NCBI GenBank assembly: GCA_026399015.1
Contig: JAPLRS010000030.1
Span: 1 to 64,000, forward strand
Source: Methylococcales bacterium
GTDB lineage: Bacteria; Pseudomonadota; Gammaproteobacteria; Methylococcales; Methylomonadaceae
Length of the DNA: 64,000 nt
Direction: 5' to 3'
Shown piece after piece: positions 1 through 6,566 of this stretch (its first letter is position 1; the number at the start of each line of letters is the position of its first letter). The notes under the pieces were generated by a model, which was not told the DNA's origin, did not search any database, and worked only from the letters and a program-made list of their open reading frames with translations. The position numbers were made by a program, and so were the translations under genes.

Positions 1-288
1 GAGTTAATCCAAAATGGCGCTACTTGGGGTCAAGATTTCCCTGAACCCGTCTTTGATGGGGTGTTTGATGTTATCCAAGTTAGAATTGTTGGACAAAGAC
101 ACTTAAAGTTTGTGTTACGTAGACCCAATGCACACACTATGGTGGATGCCATTGCCTTTTTTGCGGATAAACCAGAGCATTGGTTAGGTTTAAGGCAAAT
201 CAGAGCCGCTTACAAATTAGATATTAATGAATACAAAGGCAATAGAAGCGTCCAGTTTATCGTGCATTACTTTGAAAAGTTGGCGTAA
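1..288 (+). CDS. recJ: RecJ single-stranded-DNA exonuclease, C-terminal fragment
   Basis: The frame is open from base 1, so the 5' end lies outside the window and only about 95 C-terminal residues are visible. They read NGATWGQDFPEPVFDGVFDV, then QVRIVGQRHLKFVLR and DAIAFF, which is the C-terminal nucleic-acid-binding domain of RecJ. RecJ degrades single-stranded DNA 5'-3' in recombination and mismatch repair; its catalytic DHH domains would lie upstream. The stop codon overlaps by 22 bp the 3' end of the convergent antiporter gene. The assignment rests on recognised C-terminal motifs only. Confidence 0.85.
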   Translation, partial: ELIQNGATWGQDFPEPVFDGVFDVIQVRIVGQRHLKFVLRRPNAHTMVDAIAFFADKPEHWLGLRQIRAAYKLDINEYKGNRSVQFIVHYFEKLA

Positions 289-1817
289 AAATTCTGAAGT
301 ATTTGATCGGCTAATTGTTTGCCTGCCTCATCCATCGGGTGAATGACAAAACTCGCGCCTTGGTGCAATAGTTGTTTTTCATCATCAACTAAATAACAAA
401 TACTGCCAATTAAACCGGTAAAATTATTTTTTCGGAGTTGTTTAATGGCATTGATACGTTGTTCATACAACGGTAACGTTAAAATTACGCCTTTGATTTT
501 TTCTAAGGGTAATCGGCTCCAAATTTCAGTTTCGACGATATCAGCATAGACAACTCTTCGTTTTGCAGTGAGGTGTGTTTCTAATACGGTAGGGTCTGAA
601 TCTAAGCCAATAACGGGGTGGCCTTTAGATTTTAATTGTTGATAAGCTGCCACGCCAGTGCGTCCCATGCCCACAATTAACCATTCGGTTGCACCCAATG
701 AATCGGGTAAACGGTCGGGATGTAAGGATTTTCTTTCAAACTTGATTAATATGGGTTCTAGCCATGAAAATAGTTTATGTACATGTCTGTTCAGGGGTGC
801 TGCGACTATTAATGATCCGGCAACGGCTAAGCTGATAATTGATTGCCATTCTGGAGATAATAACTTTGCATTGATGACTGCTGTTGTGGTGATCAGAGCA
901 AATTCTGAATACGTCATTAAAGCCAATGCCGCCACAAAGGCAGTTCTGGCGCGCAGTTTTGCCAGTGTGAATAAAAAGAAAAACAGGATGCCCTGAGCGG
1001 GTAATAAGATCAGTAAAAATAATACGTCCAAGATTTGATCTTGATTAGGTAAATCCGACAAACCAATTTGGAGGAAAAATGCTACCAGAAATAGTTCTTT
1101 TAGACTCCATAACCGCTTGGATACTTCATCAATGTTCGGATGGTTTGCTAAAGTAATCCCTGCTAATAAAGCACCGATGTCGGCGGCAATACCAACACTT
1201 TCGGCTAATACACCACCTGCAATTGCAGATGAAACTCCTAGCAGTAATTTTAATTCGGGTGCGGAGCAAGCAGATAATATTCTATGTACTAAGGGTCTGA
1301 GTAGCGGTAGTAAAAAAATACTAAACGCCCAAGGCGACGGATTTTTGTTTTCTGCGAAGGCCAATAAAGCAATAGCGACAATATCTTGCAGAATTAAAAT
1401 ACTTAGCACACCTCTGCCGTAAAAAGAGGACAGTTCGCCGTTATCTTCTAACACTTTGATTGCAAAGATAGTGCTGGAAAAAGCTAAACTTAAACCTAAA
1501 ATAACCCCGCCCGCTAAATGATCATTCATCCATAAAAAGCACAGGGCAGATACCAATGCCATAACCATTAAATGAGAGCTGCCGACAAAAAGCACTTCTT
1601 TTTTAATCAGTGAACTAGGTTTTAGTTTTAAACCGACTGTAAATAAAAGTAATTGAATGCCAACATCTGCCAAATGATTTAAATGTTGGAGCGGCGTGAT
1701 ATTAAAGCTGTGTAAGACATAGCCGGCAATTAAATAGCCAACTAAGGGGGGTAAGAAAAGTCGAGTAGCTAAGAAACCACTAAAAAATGCCGTGCTAAGC
1801 CATATTAATTCCAACAT
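267..1817 (-). CDS. Kef/YbaL-type monovalent cation:proton antiporter (CPA2) with TrkA-N domain
   Basis: 516 residues. The first ~370 residues form about 12 hydrophobic segments of a Na+/H+ exchanger-type membrane domain (LPPLVGYLIAGYVL, then QLLLFTVGLKLKPSSL and SIAGDIGALLAGITLANHP-like stretches). From about residue 385 there is a Rossmann TrkA-N domain opening with WLIVGMGRTGVAAYQQL and an acidic D after HPVIGL, typical of NAD(H) binding. CPA2 proteins of this build exchange K+ or Na+ for H+ and are gated by nucleotide or thiol ligands. No TrkA-C domain or KefF/KefG partner is visible, so the ion and ligand are unknown. It is transcribed towards recJ and lies downstream of the parvulin operon, separated from it by a terminator. 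Confidence 0.8.
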   Translation of the reverse strand: MLELIWLSTAFFSGFLATRLFLPPLVGYLIAGYVLHSFNITPLQHLNHLADVGIQLLLFTVGLKLKPSSLIKKEVLFVGSSHLMVMALVSALCFLWMNDHLAGGVILGLSLAFSSTIFAIKVLEDNGELSSFYGRGVLSILILQDIVAIALLAFAENKNPSPWAFSIFLLPLLRPLVHRILSACSAPELKLLLGVSSAIAGGVLAESVGIAADIGALLAGITLANHPNIDEVSKRLWSLKELFLVAFFLQIGLSDLPNQDQILDVLFLLILLPAQGILFFFLFTLAKLRARTAFVAALALMTYSEFALITTTAVINAKLLSPEWQSIISLAVAGSLIVAAPLNRHVHKLFSWLEPILIKFERKSLHPDRLPDSLGATEWLIVGMGRTGVAAYQQLKSKGHPVIGLDSDPTVLETHLTAKRRVVYADIVETEIWSRLPLEKIKGVILTLPLYEQRINAIKQLRKNNFTGLIGSICYLVDDEKQLLHQGASFVIHPMDEAGKQLADQILQNFYANFSK

Positions 1818-1849
1818 TTCGCTACCAGGATGGCATTGTTTGTATAAAG

Positions 1850-1885
1850 AAATACCCCGAGCACGGGTTTGTGTTCGGGGTATTT
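1850..1885 (-). terminator. Rho-independent terminator of the yciB-parvulin operon
   Basis: AAATACCCCGA (1850-1860) pairs perfectly with TCGGGGTATTT (1875-1885), giving an 11-bp stem with a 14-nt loop. On the minus strand it is followed by a short U-rich stretch. It lies just beyond the parvulin gene and before the antiporter start. Confidence 0.7.
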
Positions 1886-1983
1886 AAGCTTATTGAAAAA
1901 GCGAATAACTTATTTCTTAGCAGGTTCTGCTACTTTTTCAACTTCAACTTTTTCCGCAACTACTTTACCGTCTTTGTCTTTGA

Positions 1984-2760
1984 CTACTTCTGTACTTTTT
2001 TACGTTGTAGATAAGGTAATAATTGTTCTTTAACAGTTTCTAATGCAGGAGGAGTTTGCGCACGAGAATCTTCTCTTAAAATAACGTGATAACCGAATTG
2101 AGTTTGAACAGGTGTTTTAGTGTATTTTCCTTTTTCAAGCTTTACAACAGCATCAGAGAAAGGTTGTACCATTTGGGCAGCAACGAACCAACCTAAATCA
2201 CCGCCATTTTGAGTTTCTTTAGCATCTAAAGAGTTTTTGTTCGCTAATTTTGCAAAATCACCACCTTTATCAAGTTCAGCAATGATTTTTTTAGCTTCGT
2301 CTTCAGTTTTAACTAAAATGTGACGAGCTTTGTATTCTGTACCGTTTTCGCCAGCTACTTTAGCGTCATATTCAGCTTTAACTTCTGCGTCTGTCACTGG
2401 GTTAGATTTCATAAAATCTTGGACATCAGCTTGGGTCAATAATGATTTTTTAGCCGCTTCTAATTGCGCAACAACATCAGCCGATTTATCTAATTGTTTT
2501 TTAGTTGCGTCTTGAATTAACAACTCACGTTGTACCAATTCTTGAATTAATTTTTCTTTTGGAAATGTTTGGCCGTGCGCGCGTTCTGCAATTTCTTTTT
2601 CTAAAGCCGTTAAAGTGTCTTTAGAAATATAAACACCGTTTACCTCAGCGATAGCATCAGCTTTAGCAACAACAGGCGCAGAGCTTGTGCCTGATTGTTG
2701 ATTACATCCTGTTATTAATGCAGTACCAACAACAAGTAGGGGGATAATCTTTTTTTTCAT
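1984..2760 (-). CDS. Parvulin-type (PpiC/SurA-like) peptidyl-prolyl isomerase lipoprotein
   Basis: 258 residues as read. A lipoprotein signal ends at LITGC (Cys 19), so the protein should be lipid-anchored and periplasmic. An N-terminal SurA-like helical region (residues ~35-130) precedes one rotamase domain (~140-235) with ARHILVKTEDEAKKII, GGDLGWF and FGYHVILRED. Family members catalyse prolyl isomerisation and help fold envelope or outer-membrane proteins. It is the last gene of a minus-strand operon and abuts bolA. The frame stops at 1984 just after an A6 run (T6 at 1996-2001 on the plus strand). The -1 frame stays open to 1910 and adds a charged tail of about 28 residues rich in K, V and E, so the true C-terminus is uncertain. 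Confidence 0.85.
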   Translation of the reverse strand: MKKKIIPLLVVGTALITGCNQQSGTSSAPVVAKADAIAEVNGVYISKDTLTALEKEIAERAHGQTFPKEKLIQELVQRELLIQDATKKQLDKSADVVAQLEAAKKSLLTQADVQDFMKSNPVTDAEVKAEYDAKVAGENGTEYKARHILVKTEDEAKKIIAELDKGGDFAKLANKNSLDAKETQNGGDLGWFVAAQMVQPFSDAVVKLEKGKYTKTPVQTQFGYHVILREDSRAQTPPALETVKEQLLPYLQRKKVQK

Positions 2761-3039
2761 TTATAAACTTCCTTTAGTTTCTTCAGAGGGTGATAGAGCA
2801 TTTATGCCTAAGGCATGAATTTCTTGTTTCATTAAATCGCCAAGGGCTTTATAGATAAGTTGATGTCTTTGTACTAATGACTTACCTTCAAAAGCTTCGG
2901 AGATAATTGTAACATGATAATGACCGCCGCCACTTCTGGCACCAGCATGACCAGCATGGGCTGCACTATTATCAAGGATTTCTAGCAAATCAGGGTTAAG
3001 TGATTCGTTTAAAAGTTTTTTAATAAGTTCCGTTGTCAT
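2761..3039 (-). CDS. BolA family protein
   Basis: 92 residues with the BolA fold signature: a conserved [20 protein letters not shown] segment followed by [24 protein letters not shown]. BolA-like proteins partner monothiol glutaredoxins in Fe-S cluster handling; the central H in HYHV and the C-terminal H are the usual ligand candidates. The start codon overlaps the stop of the upstream yciI-like gene (ATGA at 3036-3039), and the stop is followed directly by the parvulin start, so translation is probably coupled. A BolA or IbaG/YrbA-type assignment cannot be settled from sequence alone. Confidence 0.88.
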   Translation of the reverse strand: MTTELIKKLLNESLNPDLLEILDNSAAHAGHAGARSGGGHYHVTIISEAFEGKSLVQRHQLIYKALGDLMKQEIHALGINALSPSEETKGSL

Positions 3040-3338
3040 TGAGGAAATACCTTTTTAAATGGTTTAACAGTTACTTTAGCATAAACCCCTTGTTCTATAT
3101 AGGGGTCAGCGTTAGCCCATGCTTGTGCTTCGGCTAAATTATTAAATTCTGCAACGATTAAGCTGCCAGTAAAACCAGCTTCCCCTGGGTTTTCATTATC
3201 TATTCTCGGATGTGGGCCGGCTAAAATCAAATGACCTGCATCTTGTAAATCCTGTAAGCGTTTAAGATGAGCGGGTCGGGCAGCTAACCTTAAAGCTAAA
3301 CTGTTTGGGTAATCTTCACTAATTATTGCGTATAGCAT
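3036..3338 (-). CDS. yciI: YciI family protein
   Basis: 100 residues, a full-length YciI-like ferredoxin-fold protein. It starts [20 protein letters not shown] and has [24 protein letters not shown], with a [23 protein letters not shown] segment. The His in RPAHL and the Asp in NADPY are the conserved residues of the family. Biological substrates are unknown. It sits 3 bp after yciB and overlaps bolA by 4 bp. The yciB-yciI proximity is also seen in enterobacteria. Confidence 0.88.
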   Translation of the reverse strand: MLYAIISEDYPNSLALRLAARPAHLKRLQDLQDAGHLILAGPHPRIDNENPGEAGFTGSLIVAEFNNLAEAQAWANADPYIEQGVYAKVTVKPFKKVFPQ

Positions 3339-3341
3339 TGT

Positions 3342-3884
3342 TTATTCCTTTTCCTTTTCATCTGGTATGTATTTATATAAAAAGGCCATTTGAACAATCA
3401 TAAACGCCACCATTAAGCCAGGTGCTACAAAAGTTTTAAATGTGACCCAATCATCAGTATTAAAGTTAAACATGACATAAACATTAATAAAACCGACGCT
3501 GATAAAGAAACTAGCCCAACTGAAATTTAAGCGTTTCCAAATCGGTTTAGGTAAACTTAAATTGTTGGACATCATTCTTTCTATAAAAGTTCGCTCGCCA
3601 ACAAAATGACTGCCTAAAAAAGCTAAACCAAAGAGCCATTCAATAATTGAGAATTTCCATTTAAGATATTGCTCATCATGTAAATAAATAGTTGCACCGC
3701 CGAATACAATGACAAGCGCCAAGGTAATAAGTTGCATGGTTTCCACTTTTTTGTGTTTTATCCAAGCATAAAGCACTTGCACAAAGGTTGCAGCTATCAC
3801 TACATAGGTGGCGATATAAATATCGTAAGTTTTATAGGCTATAAAAAATAAAAGGATAGGGAAAAACTCAAGCAGTTGTTTCAT
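3342..3884 (-). CDS. yciB: YciB/IspZ inner-membrane septation protein
   Basis: 180 residues from the ATG at 3884, which gives MKQLLEFFPILLFFIAYKTYDIYIAT, the canonical YciB N-terminus. The frame is open upstream to 3974, but those 30 residues have no family match. About five membrane segments follow, and the family motifs FGGATIYLHDEQYLKWKFSI and NLSLPKPIWKRLNFSWA are present. YciB is an inner-membrane protein linked to cell-envelope integrity and septation. First gene of the yciB-yciI-bolA-parvulin operon. Confidence 0.9.
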   Translation of the reverse strand: MKQLLEFFPILLFFIAYKTYDIYIATYVVIAATFVQVLYAWIKHKKVETMQLITLALVIVFGGATIYLHDEQYLKWKFSIIEWLFGLAFLGSHFVGERTFIERMMSNNLSLPKPIWKRLNFSWASFFISVGFINVYVMFNFNTDDWVTFKTFVAPGLMVAFMIVQMAFLYKYIPDEKEKE

Positions 3885-4030
3885 GTATATAAAAAATATA
3901 GTGACGAGAGAAGTATTGACTCTATTTAAATTGCTGGCATTGTAGTTATTTTTAAGGTTAATGTACATGGGCATACTAGGGTTTCTGCTAGAATATGTAA
4001 TATTACAAATAGATGAAAGGTAATAAGCTT

Positions 4031-4321
4031 ATGGTTGAGATAGAAGCAGCTGCATTTAGGCAATTAGTAGAGCACTTGCAGAAACATACGGAAATTCAAA
4101 ATTTAGATATTATGATAGCAGCAGATTTTTGCAGAAATTGCTTGGCTAAATGGTATATGAACAGTGCGCTAGAGCAGGGTATTGATATGAATTACGAGCA
4201 AGCACGAGAAGTAATTTATGGTATGCCTTATGAAGATTGGAAAGAAAAGTTTCAGTTAGAAGCAACACCTGAACAATTAGCCGCGTTAGAAATAAAACAC
4301 AACGCAAAAACTGCTAAATAA
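4031..4321 (+). CDS. DUF1244 family protein
   Basis: 96 residues from ATG 4031. The upstream in-frame ATG at 4013 is less likely because AAAGG at 4016-4020 forms a plausible ribosome binding site for 4031. The family core is plain: DIMIAADFCRNCLAKWYM and YEQAREVIYGMPYEDWKEKFQ. DUF1244 proteins are small and cytosolic, common in proteobacteria, and lack an assigned function; the CRNC pair could bind metal. It is transcribed alone, divergent from yciB, and ends in a bidirectional terminator. Confidence 0.85.
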   Translation: MVEIEAAAFRQLVEHLQKHTEIQNLDIMIAADFCRNCLAKWYMNSALEQGIDMNYEQAREVIYGMPYEDWKEKFQLEATPEQLAALEIKHNAKTAK

Positions 4322-4373
4322 AGACGTACTCAACAAGATTGTTAGTGCATTTTTATGTATGTTTCATAAAAAT

Positions 4374-4406
4374 AAAGAGTGAGTCGTTAAACAAACTCAC
4401 TCTTTT
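4374..4406. terminator. Bidirectional rho-independent terminator
   Basis: AAAGAGTGAGT (4374-4384) pairs with ACTCACTCTTT (4395-4405), an 11-bp stem with a 10-nt loop and A- and T-tracts at either side. It lies between the convergent DUF1244 gene and the unknown minus-strand gene and can serve both. Confidence 0.8.
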
Positions 4407-4429
4407 AGCTGTTGGCTTAAAATTATAAC

Positions 4430-5125
4430 TTAAGGTCCAACATTAACTCTTTGTACGGCAGAATATTCGCCGTTTGCATCACCTTTATCCCAATAGCGTA
4501 AACGATATTCACGGACTTCTGGTAAAAGTGGATCTACTAAAGCTCTGTTATCTAGCCAAGGTTTAACCATGGCCACCGCTAAAAATTCCCAATCTCCTTG
4601 GTTGCGTCGACTATAAATGGATACACCATCGTGTCTATATTTAATAAAACTAATACTAACTTGTTCTATTTCGGGGCCACGTTCTGTGGTCACAGTATAT
4701 TCAGGCGTTTGAGGTGTTGAAGAAACGACACTGCCAACAATACCCAAATCTAAACCTATAGATTCTGTGTAACCAGTCCCTATCTTAATGCGGGCAATTA
4801 AATTAAATAATCGGGTTAAAACTCCAGGTAAAGGGGTGGGGGCAGGTGAGGTTATCGCGGCATGTGAGGGCACAGCAATAACATGTGACTCAGTGCCATA
4901 ACCTATGAGAAGTTTATAGGCGGTCGATTCTAACGCGCTTTGTTGAATGCTGGGGTACCAAGTTTGTAAAACCCACACATAAAAATCAATGTCAGTAAGC
5001 GTAGTAGCTAATTCAGCTGGATTAAGCGCTAAGGCAGTTGCGTGTATTTGTATCTTAGTGTCGAAATTTGTTAGCCAAACAACACGATCACCTTCAGTAT
5101 TTGGAAAATAACTTTGCGTAAGCAT
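4430..5125 (-). CDS. Hypothetical protein, possible fibronectin-III-like C-terminus
   Basis: 231 residues, not recognised as a named family. There is no signal peptide or membrane segment. The N-terminus (YFPNTEGDRVVWLTNFDTKI) resembles a class of bacterial proteins in which a short four-helix-like region precedes an Ig/FnIII-like beta domain. The last ~70 residues (ISFIKYRHDGVSIYSRRNQGDWEFL, then PEVREYRLRYWDKG and GEYSAVQRVNVGP) look like a FnIII strand pattern. An AAGG ribosome binding site precedes the ATG. It stands alone beside the palindrome-rich intergenic region, which may control it. No function is proposed. Confidence 0.6.
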   Translation of the reverse strand: MLTQSYFPNTEGDRVVWLTNFDTKIQIHATALALNPAELATTLTDIDFYVWVLQTWYPSIQQSALESTAYKLLIGYGTESHVIAVPSHAAITSPAPTPLPGVLTRLFNLIARIKIGTGYTESIGLDLGIVGSVVSSTPQTPEYTVTTERGPEIEQVSISFIKYRHDGVSIYSRRNQGDWEFLAVAMVKPWLDNRALVDPLLPEVREYRLRYWDKGDANGEYSAVQRVNVGP

Positions 5126-5175
5126 AATAATGCATCCTTAATGTTAATAAAAAATATAAATGAGTATGCGCCGAC

Positions 5176-5442
5176 CTTGTTAGTGTTAACACAAACAATA
5201 AAAGTGCTAACACTAACAGGGCCAGTGTAACAAATAGGTAGTGTTGGCCCTGCATTGGTCCTAGGTAGGGAGGGTTTTATAGCGGTGATGTTGGCCCCAG
5301 AAGGGGGTTTTTATACACTAACGTTAATAGTGCTAACGCTATTTATATAAGTTGATACACAGATTGTGTTTGTGTTAACACTAATGCGGTGCTTGTTAAC
5401 ACTGTTAACGTTAGTGCTAGCACTAATCGTTATAATGTTAAC
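5176..5442. repeat. Cluster of related 16-bp palindromes (TTAGTGYTARCACTAA type)
   Basis: The same dyad recurs within 270 bp. There is a near-perfect copy at 5180-5195, a diverged copy at 5201-5216, a one-mismatch copy at 5369-5384, and a perfect copy TTAGTGCTAGCACTAA at 5411-5426. Related half-sites lie at 5316-5343, and GTTAAC occurs five times (5185, 5374, 5395, 5404, 5437). The first two copies are themselves inverted and can form a 17-bp stem with a short AT loop (5176-5220). The arrangement suggests multiple binding sites for a dimeric regulator, or an extragenic palindrome family. Confidence 0.7.
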
Positions 5443-5548
5443 GCGTTTGATAAGACTATATAGAGTTTTAATAATATAGATAGTCATTTATGAAATAAAT
5501 CAAAAATATAGGAAATATTGCTTGTTTATTTGCCTACATAATTATGGT

Positions 5549-5600
5549 GCGACAACTTGTCGCGCGACAATTTGTCACATTTTCAATGTTAAAATAATTA
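5549..5600 (+). promoter_or_regulatory. Twin operator-like palindromes overlapping a putative promoter
   Basis: Two adjacent 15-bp inverted repeats, GCGACAACTTGTCGC (5549-5563) and GCGACAATTTGTCAC (5564-5578), stand head to tail. TTGTCA inside the second (5572-5577) could be a -35 box, with TAATTA (5595-5600) as -10 at 17-bp spacing. The EexN-like gene starts at 5668. A dimeric repressor bound here would occlude the promoter. The -10 is weak, so the promoter is tentative; the repeats themselves are certain. Confidence 0.5.
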
Positions 5601-5667
5601 AATACAATCTGTCTCGGTTTAAAAGAAATTATTTAATTAACTTAATTTATAACATTGGAGAATACTC

Positions 5668-5997
5668 ATGAAAAAAAATAACATCATCCTTGCAAGTGGT
5701 TTAGTGGTTTGCGTATTGGCTGTATTTAATGTAACAGTCGCAGGTAACAGTCAACCCAACCCAAATGAGAACCCACATAATTCTATGCATCGTTGGATAG
5801 ATAAAGAGCAAGAGATTGGTACTAAAGCGATTGGTCTTAAAGAAGAGCAATCAGTCGCTTGGTTTGTGGCGCATACAAAAGAAGCGCGTGAGCAAAATAA
5901 ATTATGTTACGACAGTCCAGAATTAAAAGAATCAGTTAACTGTGTCAATTCTTTGAATGCCTTAAAACTAGCATTTGCTAGTGCAAGCGGTCGATAA
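5668..5997 (+). CDS. Small secreted EexN-like protein
   Basis: 109 residues with an N-terminal signal (hydrophobic residues ~6-25, ending near TVAG), so probably periplasmic or surface-exposed. No convincing lipobox. The C-terminal half SVAWFVAHTKEAREQNKLCY then LKESVNCVNSLNALKLA follows the pattern of EexN/entry-exclusion-type proteins: W-x-x-x-H, then two cysteines flanking a short acidic stretch, then N-A. In known members this fold appears in small envelope proteins, some linked to conjugative entry exclusion; many are chromosomal orphans. It is preceded by GGAG at 5656-5659 and by the twin palindromes. No conjugation gene is near, so the role is open. Confidence 0.55.
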   Translation: MKKNNIILASGLVVCVLAVFNVTVAGNSQPNPNENPHNSMHRWIDKEQEIGTKAIGLKEEQSVAWFVAHTKEAREQNKLCYDSPELKESVNCVNSLNALKLAFASASGR

Positions 5998-6362
5998 AAC
6001 ATTGCGTTTATATTTATGATGCGGATAAAAAATACATCAGTTATTCGCATCATAATACATATTTTATATTAATTAAATTAACAAAATATTGCGCCAATAA
6101 GACATTTGTAATTATTGGTTTCCCCTTAGTCTGATCAATAGACTTTATTTCACAAAATATTCAAAATTATCTCCATTTTGGAGATAAAACCTCTAAAAAT
6201 TAGCTCAGAAATTTTTACAACGGTCGATTAAACAATAAATTAATTTTTTGTAATACGATTCATAAATTTGTCATATTTTCGTAATTGACCTTGGGATAGG
6301 TGATTAGTTATTATTCCAGTAATTTTTATTTTATTACTGATTTATCAAACGAGATATTACTA
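5998..6362. other. Gene-free intergenic region with several hairpins
   Basis: No coding frame is credible here. A 13-bp stem with one G-U pair, ATGATGCGGATAA (6016-6028) with TTATTCGCATCAT (6041-6053), lies 19 bp after the EexN-like gene and may end its transcript, although no strong T-tract follows. A perfect 9-bp inverted repeat TTATCTCCA (6167-6175) / TGGAGATAA (6179-6187) and a 5-bp one at 6128-6144 precede the large secreted protein. TTGTCAT at 6268 may be part of its promoter. Confidence 0.5.
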
Positions 6363-6566
6363 ATGCCTGTTAATAATTCAAATCAACCTATATCAGTATA
6401 TTTAGGCAGTTTACTTGAAGAACACAAATTTGCGATCACCGTATCGAGTTTGTTAGGCAATAATATTGGTGGATCAAGTATTACGACATTAAGTTTAGTC
6501 GATGCCAGTCAGGGTGTTTTAATAGGTAACGTTACTGATGGTTGGACATTTATTCCACGTTACTGA
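6363..6566 (+). CDS. N-terminal fragment of the large secreted protein
   Basis: 67 residues from ATG 6363 (MPVNNSNQPISVYLGS). A GTG at 6300 is in frame, but the ATG is preferred because the extra 21 residues show no domain. It contains most of one cadherin-like repeat (LLGNNIGGSSITTLSLVDAS, then GNVTDGWTFIP). A paralogous repeat in the next fragment continues after the equivalent WIFTPS, while here the frame ends two codons after the first copy of the 28-bp duplication. On its own the product would be a non-functional stub. Confidence 0.6.
   Translation: MPVNNSNQPISVYLGSLLEEHKFAITVSSLLGNNIGGSSITTLSLVDASQGVLIGNVTDGWTFIPRY

Noticed and set aside
6268-6285. Third Pho box before the large secreted protein
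   Set aside because: Only the first heptamer TTGTCAT is good, the second differs at key bases and no -10 lies at the right distance; it is more likely a simple -35.
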